From: CAWKOH01 sp963851245
GTDB lineage: Bacteria > Actinomycetota > Acidimicrobiia > Acidimicrobiales > Palsa-688
NCBI GenBank assembly: GCA_963851245.1
Contig: CAWKOH010000016.1
Span: forward strand, 1-64,000
Reading direction: 5' to 3'
DNA: 64,000 nt
In this document: piece by piece, positions 36,499 to 47,005 of the stretch
Numbering within the stretch: the first letter of the stretch is position 1
Layout of the letters: the number at the start of each line of letters is the position of its first letter
Notes under the pieces: model-generated
What the model saw: the letters and a program-made list of their open reading frames with translations, nothing else
Told to the model about the DNA's origin: nothing
Database searches by the model: none
Made by a program: the position numbers and the translations under genes

Positions 36499-36571
36499 TC
36501 CGGGGTAGCTCAATCGGCAGAGCGGATGGCTGTTAACCATTAGGTTGAGAGTTCGAGTCTCTCCCCCGGAG
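36499..36571 (+). tRNA. tRNA-Asn (GTT)
   Basis: A complete cloverleaf. Acceptor TCCGGGG (36499-36505) pairs with CCCCGGA (36564-36570). The D-arm is GCTC/GAGC. The anticodon stem GATGG/CCATT (36525-36529, 36537-36541) encloses loop CTGTTAA with anticodon GTT at 36532-36534. The T-arm is GAGAG-TTCGAGT-CTCTC, and the discriminator base is G at 36571. CCA is not encoded. Confidence 0.96.
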
Positions 36572-36638
36572 CTTCTGTCGGCCGGCCGTCCCGGCCGTTC
36601 GGGCAGCAGCGGCCGGTTGTTTTGCACCGGGAGGCGAT

Positions 36639-37914
36639 ATGCCTGAAACCGATGGGCCTGAAACCGATGGGCCTGAAACCGATGGGCCTGAAACCGATAG
36701 GCCAGGGACTGAGGTCGCTTACAACCCCTTCGCCGAGGGATTCACCGAGAATCCCTACCCGCAGTACCAGGCGTTGCGGGATGCCGATCCGGTCCATCAC
36801 AGCCCGTTCGGGATCTGGGTCCTCTTCCGCTACCAGGACGTGCGGGCCATGCTCCGCGATCAGAGTCTCAGCGTCGACGAGCGCAACATGCACGAGACCG
36901 TCTTCAGCGAGCTGGCGCAGCGGGAGATGGGTGAAGCCGCCGATATGGGCACCTATTCGATGCTCAACCTGGACCCGCCCGCCCACACCAGGTTGCGGCG
37001 CCTGGTCTCCAAGGCATTCACGCCGAGGATGATCGAGCGGCTTCGGCCCCGCATCGAGGGACTGGTCGACGCCATCCTGGAGCGCGCCGCCGCGGCCGGG
37101 GGTATGGAGCTGATGGATGACCTGGCTTTCCCACTTCCCTTTGCCGTTATAACTGATCTGTTGGGGATGCCCGACACCGACACGATCGAACTGCGCCGTT
37201 TGTCCGGGCTGGTGGTCCGCTCCCTCGAACCGGTCGTCGAGCCGGCGACGCTCCGTGAGATCGCGGCGGCCGCGGCGTCGCTCCACGAGCTGATCAGTGG
37301 CGCCATCGAATGGAAGAGGTCGCGACCGGCCGACGACCTGTTGTCCGCCCTCATCACGGCCGAGGACGAAGGCGATGTCCTTTCGGAGCCGGAGCTGGCC
37401 GAACAGGTCGCCCTCCTGTACCTGGCCGGCCACGAGACCACCGTGAACCTGATCGGCAACGGCGTGCAAGCCCTGCTCCGCCATCCCGACCAGATGGCCG
37501 ATCTCCGTTCCGATCCCTCCCTCGATACCAACGCGGTCGAAGAGCTGCTGCGCTACGACAGCCCGGTGCAGATGAGCCGCCGCATCACTTTCTCGGAGAT
37601 GACGCTCGGCGGAGAAACCATAGAGGCTGGCGCCTTCGTAGTCTTGGGCCTGGCCTCGGCCAACCGGGACCAGCTCAAGTGGGGCCCCAGTGCCGACCGG
37701 GTGGACCTGCGCCGGGCGGGCGCCGGCGATCACCTCAGCTTCGGCGGTGGCCACCACTTCTGCCTCGGGGCGTCGCTCGCCCGCCTCGAAGGTCAGGTGA
37801 CGATCGGCCGGCTACTGCGACGCTTCCCGCGCATCGAGGCAGCCGGCGAACCGGTTTACAACGGCCGGCGCAATCTGCCGCGGCCTCGCGCACTTTCCCC
37901 TGGCATGCAGCTGA
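36639..37914 (+). CDS. Cytochrome P450, N-terminal PETDG repeats, end frameshifted
   Basis: A soluble bacterial P450 of about 420 residues. The N-terminus consists of four PETDG repeats. The body begins YNPFAEGFTENPYPQYQALR. The I-helix has AGHETT (about residues 263-268), the K-helix has EELLRYDSP with the ExxR motif, and the heme loop is FGGGHHFCLG with the ligand Cys about residue 375. Near 37877 an extra C shifts the frame: the expected ending NLRGLAHFPLACS stops at TGA 37912-37914, while the unshifted frame continues to 38009. The substrate is unknown. Electron-transfer partners are not adjacent. It follows tRNA-Asn and precedes the amidohydrolase. Confidence 0.88.
36642..36701 (+). repeat. 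Four 15-bp tandem repeats at P450 N-terminus
   Basis: CCTGAAACCGATGGG is repeated exactly at 36642, 36657 and 36672, with a one-base variant at 36687. It encodes PETDG four times at the start of the P450. The in-frame unit length would allow copy-number change without breaking the gene. Confidence 0.9.
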
Positions 37915-38005
37915 GACTGGCAGGACGCCTGCCGGAGGGGCTTCCCCGCGCCTCGATGCCCTCCCGACCGGTAGCTTGGGTCCACCACGAGCAAGGGGGT
38001 CGGCC

Positions 38006-39254
38006 ATGACCACTGCGGCGGAGTCCCAGCTTCGCTACATCGATTCCGACGGGCACATCCTGGAGCCGCCGACCGGTCTTCTCGATTATGCTCCCGCCGC
38101 CTATCGGGATCGGATCTGGCACCTGGAGACAGACGCGGACGGCAGCGAACATGTCGTCTGGGATCAGCTTCGCCACCCGGCGATAGGACTGGCCGGCACC
38201 GCCGGATTCCCTGACGAGAAGGTCGAGCAGGTGCGAGCGGGCGAAATCCCCTACATCGCAGACCCGCCCGTCCGGCTGGACCGCCGAGCTACGCCTCCGG
38301 GACATGGACACGGACGGCATCGAGACGTCGGTGCTCTACCCGACGTCGATGTTGGGCTTGCAAAGCCTCGCGACGTCGACTTCGGCCGCGTGCAGGCCCG
38401 GGCCTACAACGAGTGGTGCTCCGCCCACCTCTCCGAAGGGCGACGGGCGGCTGTTCGGGGCCGGGGCCCTTCCACCCATGCACGAGGCCGGCGACGTCGC
38501 TTCTGTCGCCGAGGAGATCGACCACGTGGCTGAGCTGCCATCGATGGTTTCGGTCTTCATGCGGCCCAACCCGGCGGTCGACTGGCGCCAGTTCAACGAC
38601 CCCGTCTACGACCCGATCTGGCGGGCCGCGGCCGACACCGGTTTGCCCATCGCCTTCCACCCGTTCCTGGCTCCTGACCTTCCCGGCGCCTGCCTCGGCC
38701 TCAAGCTGGCCCGGGCTCGCAACGAGGACGGCACCTACGTGCCCTCGACTCTCTGGAACGGGCCCTTCGCGACACCCGGGGCATCTACCTGCCCAACATC
38801 TATTTCACCCAGGCGATCGCCAATCCGGTCGACGTGATGAGCGCCATCTGCTTCGTCGTCTCCGGCGGCGTGGCCGAGCGTTTCCCGGGTGCCAAGTTCA
38901 TCTTCCTGGAGGCCAATGGGGGCTGGCTGGTCCCCTGGCTGGAGCGGCTCGACCACCACGCCAAGAAGTTCAGCTGGGACGTGCCCTGGCTGAAGATGCT
39001 TCCGTCCGAGTACTTCCGCAGGCAGTGCTGGATCAGCTTCGATCCGGACGAGACGATGCTCGCCTTCACCGCTAACTCCCCGCTCTGTGGGGCCGACCGA
39101 ATCATCTGGGCTTCGGACTACCCCCACCCCGATGCCAAGTTCCCGGGGGTGACCCAGCGAACTGGCTGAGGCGCTCGAGGGGTTGACCTACGAGCAGAAG
39201 CGGGCCATAACAAGCGAGAGCGCCATCGCCCTTTACGGGATCGGGACCGGCTAG
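38006..39254 (+). CDS. Amidohydrolase-2 family metal-dependent hydrolase, several frameshifts
   Basis: A TIM-barrel hydrolase of the amidohydrolase_2 family (relatives of ACMS decarboxylase). It opens at ATG 38006 with YIDSDGHILEPPTGLLDYA, the DxH metal motif. Further blocks are MDTDGIETSVLYPTSM, RAYNEWCSAHLSEG, GLPIAFHPFLAPDLP, GAKFIFLEANGGWLVPWLERL, ADRIIWASDYPHPDAKFPG, and an end in ELAEALEGLTYEQKRAITS ... ALYGIG with TAG 39252-39254. They fall in different frames, with shifts near 38285, 38375, 38440, 38775 and 39155. The order and spacing match the family, so a whole gene is inferred. A second member lies at 48570-49689. The P450 just upstream may act in the same pathway. Confidence 0.75.
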
Positions 39255-39410
39255 TTCCGGCCGGCCGGCGGGTGGAGCGTCGAGCTTCGCCGGCTGCGTT
39301 CAGATTGCTCGGGGCTGCGGCCGGCTCCCGACCGTATATGGGGCGCGACGGGATGATCCCCTTTGCGGGATAGAGTGTGCGCGCCTGCGCCACTAGAGGG
39401 GGTGGGGAGC

Positions 39411-42400
39411 GTGCAGTCCACGGTTCCGGAGGACGACAGCGCGAGGGGTACGGTTCTTAGCACCTATCTCCCGCGGTTGCTGTCGCGTCGCCTGGTCGAC
39501 GGACCGATCAGTGAGCCCGAATCGTCTGTGGTGGCCGGCGCCGTCATGCTCACCGACATCCAGGGTTTCACATCGCATGTGGAGCGTCTCGCCGCGTTGG
39601 GTCCCGCAGGGCTCGATGTGCTGGCGGCGGGAGTCAACGCCTACTTCTCCGATCTCGTCGCCCTGGTCAACGAACATGGCGGCGATGTTCTGCACGTCGC
39701 CGGCGACGCTTTCTTCTGCTGGTGGCCCGCCGCGACCGGCCCTGAGATCGCCGACTCCATCCTGCGCGCCTGCCAGGCCGCCAAGGACATCCAGCGCTCG
39801 CTCCATGGCCGCCGGCTGGGTGCGGGGCCGAGCCTCGCCACGCGGATCGGGATAAGCGCCGGCGATCTCCATCTGAACTGGGTGGGCGGGACTACAGGGC
39901 GGTGGGACCTGTTCCCCCTCGGCGCCCCCCTGGACGAAGTCGGGCGCGCCGAGTCGGAGGCCCCGCCCGGTGGGATACTGGTGGCGGGCCCGGCGTGGGC
40001 TCACATAGCCGGTTCCTGCCGAGCAGACGTCCGGGCCGACGGGCACGCTGAGCTGATCGAGGTGGTCTCACCGGTACCGCCCGTGGCCGCCCCGCCGCGA
40101 CCGGTAAACGTGACCGAAGAACGCATCCGGCCCTTCGTTCCGGCGTCCGTCTACAACTGGAGCCCACAGGTGGGGACCGAGTGGCTGGCGGAGATCCGGC
40201 CGGTCACCGTCCTGATGGCGAGTGTGGGTGACCTCACGGTCGGTTCCTACGCCCTGAACGACCTCCACCGCGCCGTCGCCGCGTTCCAGACGGTGATAGG
40301 CCACTACGAGGGAGACACGAAAGTCGTAGTCGACAGCAAGGGGATCACCCTGGCCGCTTTCTTCGGCCTTCCGCCGCGTGCCCACGGCAACGACGCCGAG
40401 CGGGCGTTGCGCGCCGGTGAGGCGCTCCTCGACGTCTACCGCCGGGATGGCCTGGGGGCGCGCATGGGCGTGGCTACGGGCCGGGCCTTCTGCGGGGTGT
40501 TCGGCAGCGGCCTCCGGCGCGAGTACACCGTCCATGGGGACGTCGTGAACCTGGCGGCCCGGCTCACGGAGGTCGGATCCGACGGCGTCATCTGTGACCG
40601 GCGTACCGCCGATGCGGTGCGAGGACGATTGAGCTTTGAAGAAATGAAGCCCATCGCGGTCAAAGGCCGTCAGGAGTTGGTGGCGCCCCAGCGCCCATCG
40701 TGGTCATCACCGGCCACACCGGCGGTGACGGTGAGGACCCGGCTGGTGGGCCGTGAGCGAGAAGTGAGCCGGTTGTCCGAGCGGATCCGCCTCCTCGACA
40801 CGGAAGGCCTGGGCGCCACGGTGATCGTCGAAGGTGACGCCGGGCTCGGGAAATCCAGGCTGCTCGCCGAGGCGGTTCGAATGGCGACGGAAGCCGGCCT
40901 CACGGTCCATTCCGTAAGCGCCGACGCCATCGAGCACTCGACGCCGTACTTCGCCTGGCGTCCGCTCTTCACGGACCTGCTCCGGCTCGACGGCGGCGCT
41001 ACCGACGATGGCTCTGTTGCCCGTGTCGTCGACGAGCTGAACCTGGAGCCGCACCTGGCTCGCTTGTTGCCGCTCCTGTCGGGGGTAACCCCCCTTCGCA
41101 TTCCGGATAGCGAGCTGACCGCGGGCATGCACGGTGAGGTGCGCGCCGCCAACACCAACCTTCTGCTCACAGCGGTTCTGCAGCAGCAGGTGAGGGGCCG
41201 GCGCACCGTGCTCGCGGTTGAAGACGTCCACTGGCTCGACTCGATGTCGTGGTCATTGCTGCTCAACGTCGCTCGGGACATCCCCGGTCTCCTGACGATA
41301 GTCACCATGCGCCCTCTGGATCTCCCGCCCTCTGAATATCAGCGGCTTTCCGACCTGCCCCTGACCGAGGGCATCGACCTCGACGGTTTGGACCGGGATG
41401 GAACGCGTGAACTTTTGGCCGCTCGCCTCCAGGTAGAGCAGGTTCCTCCGACCCTCGCCACATTCGTGCACGACCGGGTTGCCGGTCACCCGTTCTTCTG
41501 CGAGGAGCTGCTGACGTCCCTGATAGAACGCGGTGCGGTCACCGTCAGCGAGGGACACGTGGTCGTAGGGAATCTGGACACCCTCAAGCTTCCATCCACC
41601 GTGGAAGGCATCATCATCAGCCGTCTCGACCGCCTCGAGCCGGCCGTGGCGCTGTCGGCGAAGGTGGCGTCTGTCATCGGGCGCAGCTTCCGATCCTCCA
41701 CCGTCGCGGCCGTTCATCCTCTTGCGCCGGAGCGCCCGCTGGTATTCGACCGGCTCGCGGCGTTGGCGTCCGCCAACCTCACCGTGAGGGAGGCGGAGGA
41801 GGAGGACCCTTCCTACCTCTTCCGTCACGAGATCACACGCGAGGTCACCTACGAGCTGATCGCGCCGGGACAGCGCCGGCCCCTGCACCGCTCCGTCGCC
41901 GAGTGGTACGAGACGACCTACGCCGACGATCTCTCCACCCACTTCGCCGTCCTGGCCTACCATTGGTCCCGGGCCGAGGAGCCCGAGAGAGCGATCACCT
42001 ACCTGGAGCGGTCCGGGGAACAGGCGTTGCGCAACGGGGCGTTCGAGGAAGCCCGCCGCTTCTTTTCGGAAGCCATCTCGACCGAGCAAGCGTCAGGCCT
42101 GAAGGCGACGATCCTGCGACGCGCTTCGTGGACGATGGGATTGGGCACGGCGTACTACTTCCTCGGAAACCTGACCGACAGCCGCCGGCTCTTCGAGGAG
42201 ACCGTAGCCATCGTCGACCGCCCGATCCCCCGCCACCGGGTAAAGCGTTCGGCCGCCGGGCTCGGGCAGGTGCTCCTGCAGGCCGCGCACCGGTCCATGC
42301 CGGACCGCTTCCTGGGCCGCCGGGCCCCGGTGAAGGCGGCCCTGGACAAGGCGGTAGCGTGCTACCGGGCGCTGGCTCAGATCTACTACCTGGACGGTGA

Positions 42401-43530
42401 CCCGCCCGACGCGCTGGTCTACGTCACCGCGGCCGGGCTGAACCGCGGCGAGGAAGCCGGCGACTCGCCCGAGCTGGCGCGCATCTTCATCATCGCCGGT
42501 GGTGTGGCGGGGATCATCGGCCTCACGAAGCTGGCCGAGCTGTACTGCGCCCAGGCCATCGCCATGGCCGAACGCGAGGACAAATTCGATGGCGCCGCGT
42601 ACGTATGGCACATGCGTGCGATCGCCCTGGCTCAGCCCGGGAAGTGGAAGGCGGCGCTGGACGCCAACGATCAGGCCCTGGACCTGATAAGGCAGCTCGG
42701 CGACTTCAATCTAGAAGCCGAAGCGTGGCAGGTCCGGGCGGCCATCAACATATGCGACGGCGATTATCACGCCGCGGCGCGGGCCTGGCCTGAGACGTAC
42801 CGGCTCGGCGATCGCAACGGCAACCAGCAGGTGCGCTGCTGGGGACTCCTCGACCAGGCCGAGGTGCTGCTGGCGCGAGGGGAAGTGGAGGCAGCCGGCG
42901 CCGCCCTGGATTCCGCCCTGCTCATACCGACGGCAGCAACCGACGGGACCAGCGCCATCGAGAAGCTCACGGTGACGGCCATCACCCGGCTGTTCCAGGG
43001 TAAAGAGGCCGAAGCGGTCGAAGCCGCGGACGCCGCGGTCGACATGGTCGCTCGTCAACCGCCGACCAGTTTCAACTGGGTCGACTTCTGCCGCGCAGGC
43101 CGTCGAGGTCTATCTGGCTCTGCTCGAGGAGGGCGGGGCGTACGCCAGGGCCCATCGGGACGAGTTGCTGGCCCGGGCGCGCCGGGGCTCCCGGCAGGTC
43201 AACAAGGCGGCCCGGCGGTTCTGGGGTTCCAGGCCGCGTGTGTGGTTGCTGCGCGGCATGGTCTGCTGGTTGGAAGGCGACCGCACCGGTGCGAACAAGG
43301 CGTGGGACCGGGCCGAGTCGGAGGCAAGGAGATTGGGGCTGACCTTCGAACTGGCCCGAGCTCAGCTGGAGATCGCCCGCCACGGGCCGTTCGGGCCGGC
43401 GCGCCAGCAGAGGTTGGCCGCCGCCGCCACCATCTTCCAGGAGCGAGGCGCGCTCATCCTGTTGGCTCGCGCCGGTGAAGCCCAGGCCGGGACGGCCCAG
43501 GACGGAGTCGGAGGCCGCCGGCCGGCTTGA
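39411..43530 (+). CDS. Twin adenylyl/guanylyl cyclase-domain protein with AAA ATPase and TPR-like repeats
   Basis: A very large sensor-type protein of about 1373 residues. The first class III cyclase domain has VMLTDIQGFTSHVERL (metal Asp about residue 49) and GGDVLHVAGDAFFCWW (Asp about residue 99). A second cyclase-like domain follows (TVLMASVGDLTVGSY, then GRAFCGVFGSGLRREYTVHG), with the metal Asp less obvious. A STAND/AAA-type ATPase has Walker A EGDAGLGKSRLLAE at about 474-487 and VEDVHWLDS. A long helical TPR-like region completes it. GTG 39411 is preferred after a GGGGGTGGGGAG stretch. The frame shifts once near 43090, and the final part (VYLALLEEGGAYARAHRDEL) ends at 43530. It may bind signals through TPRs and regulate the peroxidase/P450 genes that follow. 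Confidence 0.85.
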
Positions 43531-43641
43531 GCCTTTTGGCCATAGGTGGTTGCCAGGCGCGAACCCGGTGTGTACCGTTACGCGGCGCGGCAGGAGGCGC
43601 CGGATTGGCGCGATTCGGCGCACGAAAGGGGTGAGCTTGAC

Positions 43642-44148
43642 GTGATCCGACGTCGCATCGACCTCGCGGAGACGGTGCCGCCCGTAGGCACCAATGGGGC
43701 AGGCGTGCCGCCGGTAGCGGCGCCGAATCCCCTGGACAAGCAAGTGCAGACGGGGCTGAGCCTTCTTATGCCCATGAAGAGCCCGGCTCAGATGCCGGGG
43801 CTGATCTCATTGATCAAGTCCGCGCAGCCCGCGATCGATGCGCAGCTTGCGGCGCTTCACTCCGTGCACTTCGCTCGTTTTCTTCCCACGCCCGACGGCA
43901 GCGGTCTGTATGTGATCACCACCTTCGACGGAGAGCTGAACGCCTATCTCATGGACTTCGTCGCCGCCCTCGGAGACGTGTTCAACGTGCTCCTCTCCTA
44001 TATCGCCGGAGCGCCGCCGTTGCCCGTCCAGAAGTTTCCCCGGGAGTTCTGCGAGTTCGTCTCAGCCAACAGCTTGGAGGTCAACCTGTGGTCGGCTTAC
44101 CCCCACGTGTCTGTCGTCGACATCCTGCACGGCCTGCCGAGCCTGTGA
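43642..44148 (+). CDS. Conserved small protein paired with DyP peroxidase
   Basis: 168 residues from GTG 43642, preceded by GAAAGGGG. After a Pro-rich N-terminus comes DKQVQTGLSLLMPMKSPAQM, then AALHSVHFARFLPTPDGSGLYVITTFDGELNAYLMDFV. This second block looks like a ferredoxin-like alpha/beta barrel unit, and the C-terminus is NSLEVNLWSAYPHVSVVDIL. The gene ends 4 bp before the peroxidase ATG, so the pair is probably coupled. It is not a recognised enzyme; a structural relation to the DyP ferredoxin-like fold or Dabb-type domains is suspected only. No membrane segment. Confidence 0.6.
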   Translation: MIRRRIDLAETVPPVGTNGAGVPPVAAPNPLDKQVQTGLSLLMPMKSPAQMPGLISLIKSAQPAIDAQLAALHSVHFARFLPTPDGSGLYVITTFDGELNAYLMDFVAALGDVFNVLLSYIAGAPPLPVQKFPREFCEFVSANSLEVNLWSAYPHVSVVDILHGLPSL

Positions 44149-44152
44149 CGAT

Positions 44153-45511
44153 ATGACCGACGAACTAGATCTGGCCGACATCCAGGGGAACATCTTCCGC
44201 GGCTACCGGATGTCGGACGCTCGCCACTTCCTCCTGGAGATCAACGACGCACCCGTCGCCCGCCTCTTTCTGGCCACCGTTACCCCTGGGCCCAAGGCGG
44301 GCAACCTCCAGGTGACGACTGCGGAGTCATGGGACGAGAAGCCGGCGTACGCGTTGAACATCAGCTTCTCCTACGACGGGTTGAAGGCCATCGGCATCCG
44401 CCCGGAGGTGTTGAAGGCGTTCCCGACTGCCTTCCAGCGGGGCCCTCTCGACAACTACGGAGGGACCGACGACGGCGGGGTGGCCGCGGCGCCTGCCGCC
44501 GCCCATGTCATCGTCTCGCTGTACACGGACGAGCATCGCTCACGGCAGATGGACGAGTTGACGCTGCAGTTGCGGCAAATGTTCGACGAGTTCCATCTTA
44601 AGGAGGTTCTCACGCGCCAGGCGCGGGCGCTGGCGCACAGCCGGGTCCACTTCGGGTATAGGGACGGGATCGCCCAACCACAGATCAAGGGCGCGCCGGG
44701 CCGGCAGATCCCCGATCTCCAACCCGAGGCCGAGCCGGGGGACTTCCTGCTGGGATGCGACTATAAGAACGCCTTCGGCGGCAACTACATCGGCCAGCTA
44801 CCGGCGGCGCTGGCCGACAATGCCACCTACGCCTCGTTCCGCATCATGCTCCAGGACGTGGGGGCCTTCGAGGACTTCCTCACCCGGTCGGCGGCGCGCA
44901 CCGGGTTGGATCGGGAACTGGTGGCCGCCAAGCTCATGGGCCGCTGGCGCAACGGGGCACCGCTTGTCCTTTCCCCCGAACAGCCTGATCCGGGGCACCC
45001 GATCGAGACGGAGGGCATCAACCGTTACGACTACGCGCCCGGACCCGGACACTCCGCGTTCTACGACGACTCCGAGGGTTTCCGTTGCCCCCTCGGTGCC
45101 CATACGCGGCGTCTCAACCCGCGCGGCGCTTTGTCGATGGGCAGGCCGCACGGCCACCGGCTGATTCGCCGGGGCATGCCCTTCGGGCCCCCCTTCGATC
45201 CCGATGAGCCGGACGATGGCGAAGAACGCGGGCTGGTGGGCTACTTCATCTGCGGGGACTTCGAGACGCAGTTCGAATTCATCCTGCGCATATGGGGGAA
45301 CCGCGACTACGCCACCTACGGCATTCGCGGGACCACAGATCCCTTCGTCGGCCTGCAGCCCGCCGGCGGGGGCACCTTCAAGATCCGTACGACCGGCGTC
45401 AACGACCCGGTCGTGCTGACCGACCTGCCGCAGCTGGTGGACACTCAGACGGAGGTCTACTCCTTCATCCCCGGCGTGGGCGGATTGCGCTACCTCGCGT
45501 CACTGACCTAG
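44153..45511 (+). CDS. Dye-decolourising (DyP-type) heme peroxidase
   Basis: 452 residues, a long-form DyP. The N-terminus DELDLADIQGNIFRGYRM is typical. The signature GxxDG occurs as HFGYRDGIAQP (residues 166-176), with catalytic Asp about 171. The proximal heme His is about 317 in CPLGAHTRRLNPR. The C-terminal part includes GLVGYFICGDFETQFEFI. There is no signal peptide or encapsulin-type tail that I can see, so it is likely cytoplasmic. The ATG lies 4 bp after the previous gene. It probably oxidises a specific organic or lipid substrate with H2O2 or a hydroperoxide. Confidence 0.92.
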   Translation: MTDELDLADIQGNIFRGYRMSDARHFLLEINDAPVARLFLATVTPGPKAGNLQVTTAESWDEKPAYALNISFSYDGLKAIGIRPEVLKAFPTAFQRGPLDNYGGTDDGGVAAAPAAAHVIVSLYTDEHRSRQMDELTLQLRQMFDEFHLKEVLTRQARALAHSRVHFGYRDGIAQPQIKGAPGRQIPDLQPEAEPGDFLLGCDYKNAFGGNYIGQLPAALADNATYASFRIMLQDVGAFEDFLTRSAARTGLDRELVAAKLMGRWRNGAPLVLSPEQPDPGHPIETEGINRYDYAPGPGHSAFYDDSEGFRCPLGAHTRRLNPRGALSMGRPHGHRLIRRGMPFGPPFDPDEPDDGEERGLVGYFICGDFETQFEFILRIWGNRDYATYGIRGTTDPFVGLQPAGGGTFKIRTTGVNDPVVLTDLPQLVDTQTEVYSFIPGVGGLRYLASLT

Positions 45512-45518
45512 GGGCCTG

Positions 45519-45782
45519 ATGCCCGACCCGGTCCTCGCCCAGCAGCTCCGGGGACTCCTTGCCGAGGCCCGGCCCGAGACGGTGCCGGGCGGCCGGCTGG
45601 CCCGGTGGGGTCCGGCCTCCTTCCGCACACCGTTCGACCCGGTGCAGCTCAGCGCTCAGAACGAGATACACCTGACTCTGGAGCCGGCGGTGAGTGCTGG
45701 GCTCCTGGCCCAAATCGGTACGCCCACCACAGCCGCATCGAACGAAAGGAAACTCTCCGGTGTCGACCTGGAACGCAGCTGA
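45519..45782 (+). CDS. Small hypothetical protein between DyP and P450
   Basis: 87 residues starting at ATG 45519, 7 bp after the DyP stop (PDPVLAQQLRGLLAEARP, then FRTPFDPVQLSAQNEIHL). Composition is normal, with no domain recognised. It overlaps the P450 start by 23 bp, and the overlap or a hidden indel could mean its true C-terminus differs. It is included because the operon has no other gap here. Confidence 0.45.
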   Translation: MPDPVLAQQLRGLLAEARPETVPGGRLARWGPASFRTPFDPVQLSAQNEIHLTLEPAVSAGLLAQIGTPTTAASNERKLSGVDLERS

Positions 45783-46977
45783 CTTCAACCCCCACGACCC
45801 GACCTTCCTCGCCAATCCCTACAAGGAGTACGCCAACTTCCGTGAGAACGCGCCGGTCTATTTCGTGAAGCCGTACGACAGCTTCTGGGTGTTCCGCTAC
45901 GCCGACGTGGAGGCGGTGCTGAGCGACACCGGGACCTTCCCCAAGAACCCGCCCGCCGGCCAGGGGAAGCCCCCGCCGGGACCGATGAAGATGATGGGGT
46001 TCCTTCCCGAGGCGGTCTTCTATGCCGATCCGCCCCGCCACACCATGCTTCGCGGCGCCCTCAATCCACTCTTCGAGGAGGCCATCATGGCCGCCGAGAA
46101 GATCGCCAACGACATCGCCGCCCCCATAATCGAAAAGGCCGGCGCCACGGGCTACATCGAGCTCGTGGCCGATTACGCCCTGCCGGTGCCGGCCGGGGTG
46201 CTGTTCACCATCCTGGGGATCCCTCAGGACACTCCGGTCGACTTCACCTGGCCGGGCTTGACGGCGTGGACAGGAGCCATCGCCACCGCCCACGACATCA
46301 CCCAGTCTCTGCGCCTGCGCGCCCTTGGGGCGACCTGCGTCATGGCCCTCAACGCGTTCTACGAGGGCTTCGTGGCCAAATGCCAGGGGCAGCCTCAGAG
46401 CGGACTGGTGGGAGCGATGTCCGCCAGCATTGGCCAACCGGGCGGCCTTCAGGCCATCGACGCCCAGGTGAGCGCCACCGACCTGACCATCGCGGGTTAC
46501 CTGTCCACCACCTTTCTCATCGGGACCGGCGTGCGCAGCCTCATCCTCAACGCCGACCAGGCCCAGCTGCTAAGAGACAAACCCGACCTCATATCAGCAG
46601 CGGTGCAGGAGATGCTCCGCTTCGACGCCCCGGCCCAGATGACCGACCGGTTCGCAGCGGTGGACACCGTACTCTCCGGGAGGAAGATCCCGGCCGGGTC
46701 CAAAGTGACCGCCGTGATCGGCTCCGCCAACCACGACCCCGACGTCTTCGACGACCCCGACAAGTTCCTGATCGAGCGCGACAACACGAAACTCCTGACC
46801 TTCGGCGACGGCATCCACCGCTGCATCGGCGAACCGTTGGTGCACAAGGTGGCGCCGGTGGCCATCGGGCTTCTGGCCGCCAAGAAAAACCTGCAGATCA
46901 ACGGGATCGAGCAGTGGCAGACCGACCCCTACCTCCGGGCCGTGTCGAGCATGCCGATAAAGTTCTCGACGGCCTGA
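45760..46977 (+). CDS. Cytochrome P450 lacking the I-helix acid-alcohol pair
   Basis: 405 residues from GTG 45760, with GAAAGGAA about 10 nt upstream. The opening STWNAADFNPHDPTFLANPY is P450-like. The K-helix EMLRFDAP keeps ExxR, and the heme loop FGDGIHRCIGEP has Cys about residue 355. In the I-helix, where AGxxT is expected (about residues 250-260), the sequence is TTFLIGTGVRS, with no acidic residue before the alcohol. Such P450s elsewhere often use peroxides or isomerise hydroperoxides instead of activating O2 (for example CYP74-type or CYP152-type). That fits the peroxidase neighbour but is inference. Confidence 0.87.
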   Translation: MSTWNAADFNPHDPTFLANPYKEYANFRENAPVYFVKPYDSFWVFRYADVEAVLSDTGTFPKNPPAGQGKPPPGPMKMMGFLPEAVFYADPPRHTMLRGALNPLFEEAIMAAEKIANDIAAPIIEKAGATGYIELVADYALPVPAGVLFTILGIPQDTPVDFTWPGLTAWTGAIATAHDITQSLRLRALGATCVMALNAFYEGFVAKCQGQPQSGLVGAMSASIGQPGGLQAIDAQVSATDLTIAGYLSTTFLIGTGVRSLILNADQAQLLRDKPDLISAAVQEMLRFDAPAQMTDRFAAVDTVLSGRKIPAGSKVTAVIGSANHDPDVFDDPDKFLIERDNTKLLTFGDGIHRCIGEPLVHKVAPVAIGLLAAKKNLQINGIEQWQTDPYLRAVSSMPIKFSTA

Positions 46978-47005
46978 CGGACTCATTCGGGCCGGAGGGC
47001 GCGGC

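Noticed and set aside
45519..45782. Small ORF as an encapsulin cargo or encapsulin gene
   Set aside because: It is too short for a shell protein and neither it nor the DyP C-terminus shows a recognisable cargo tail.
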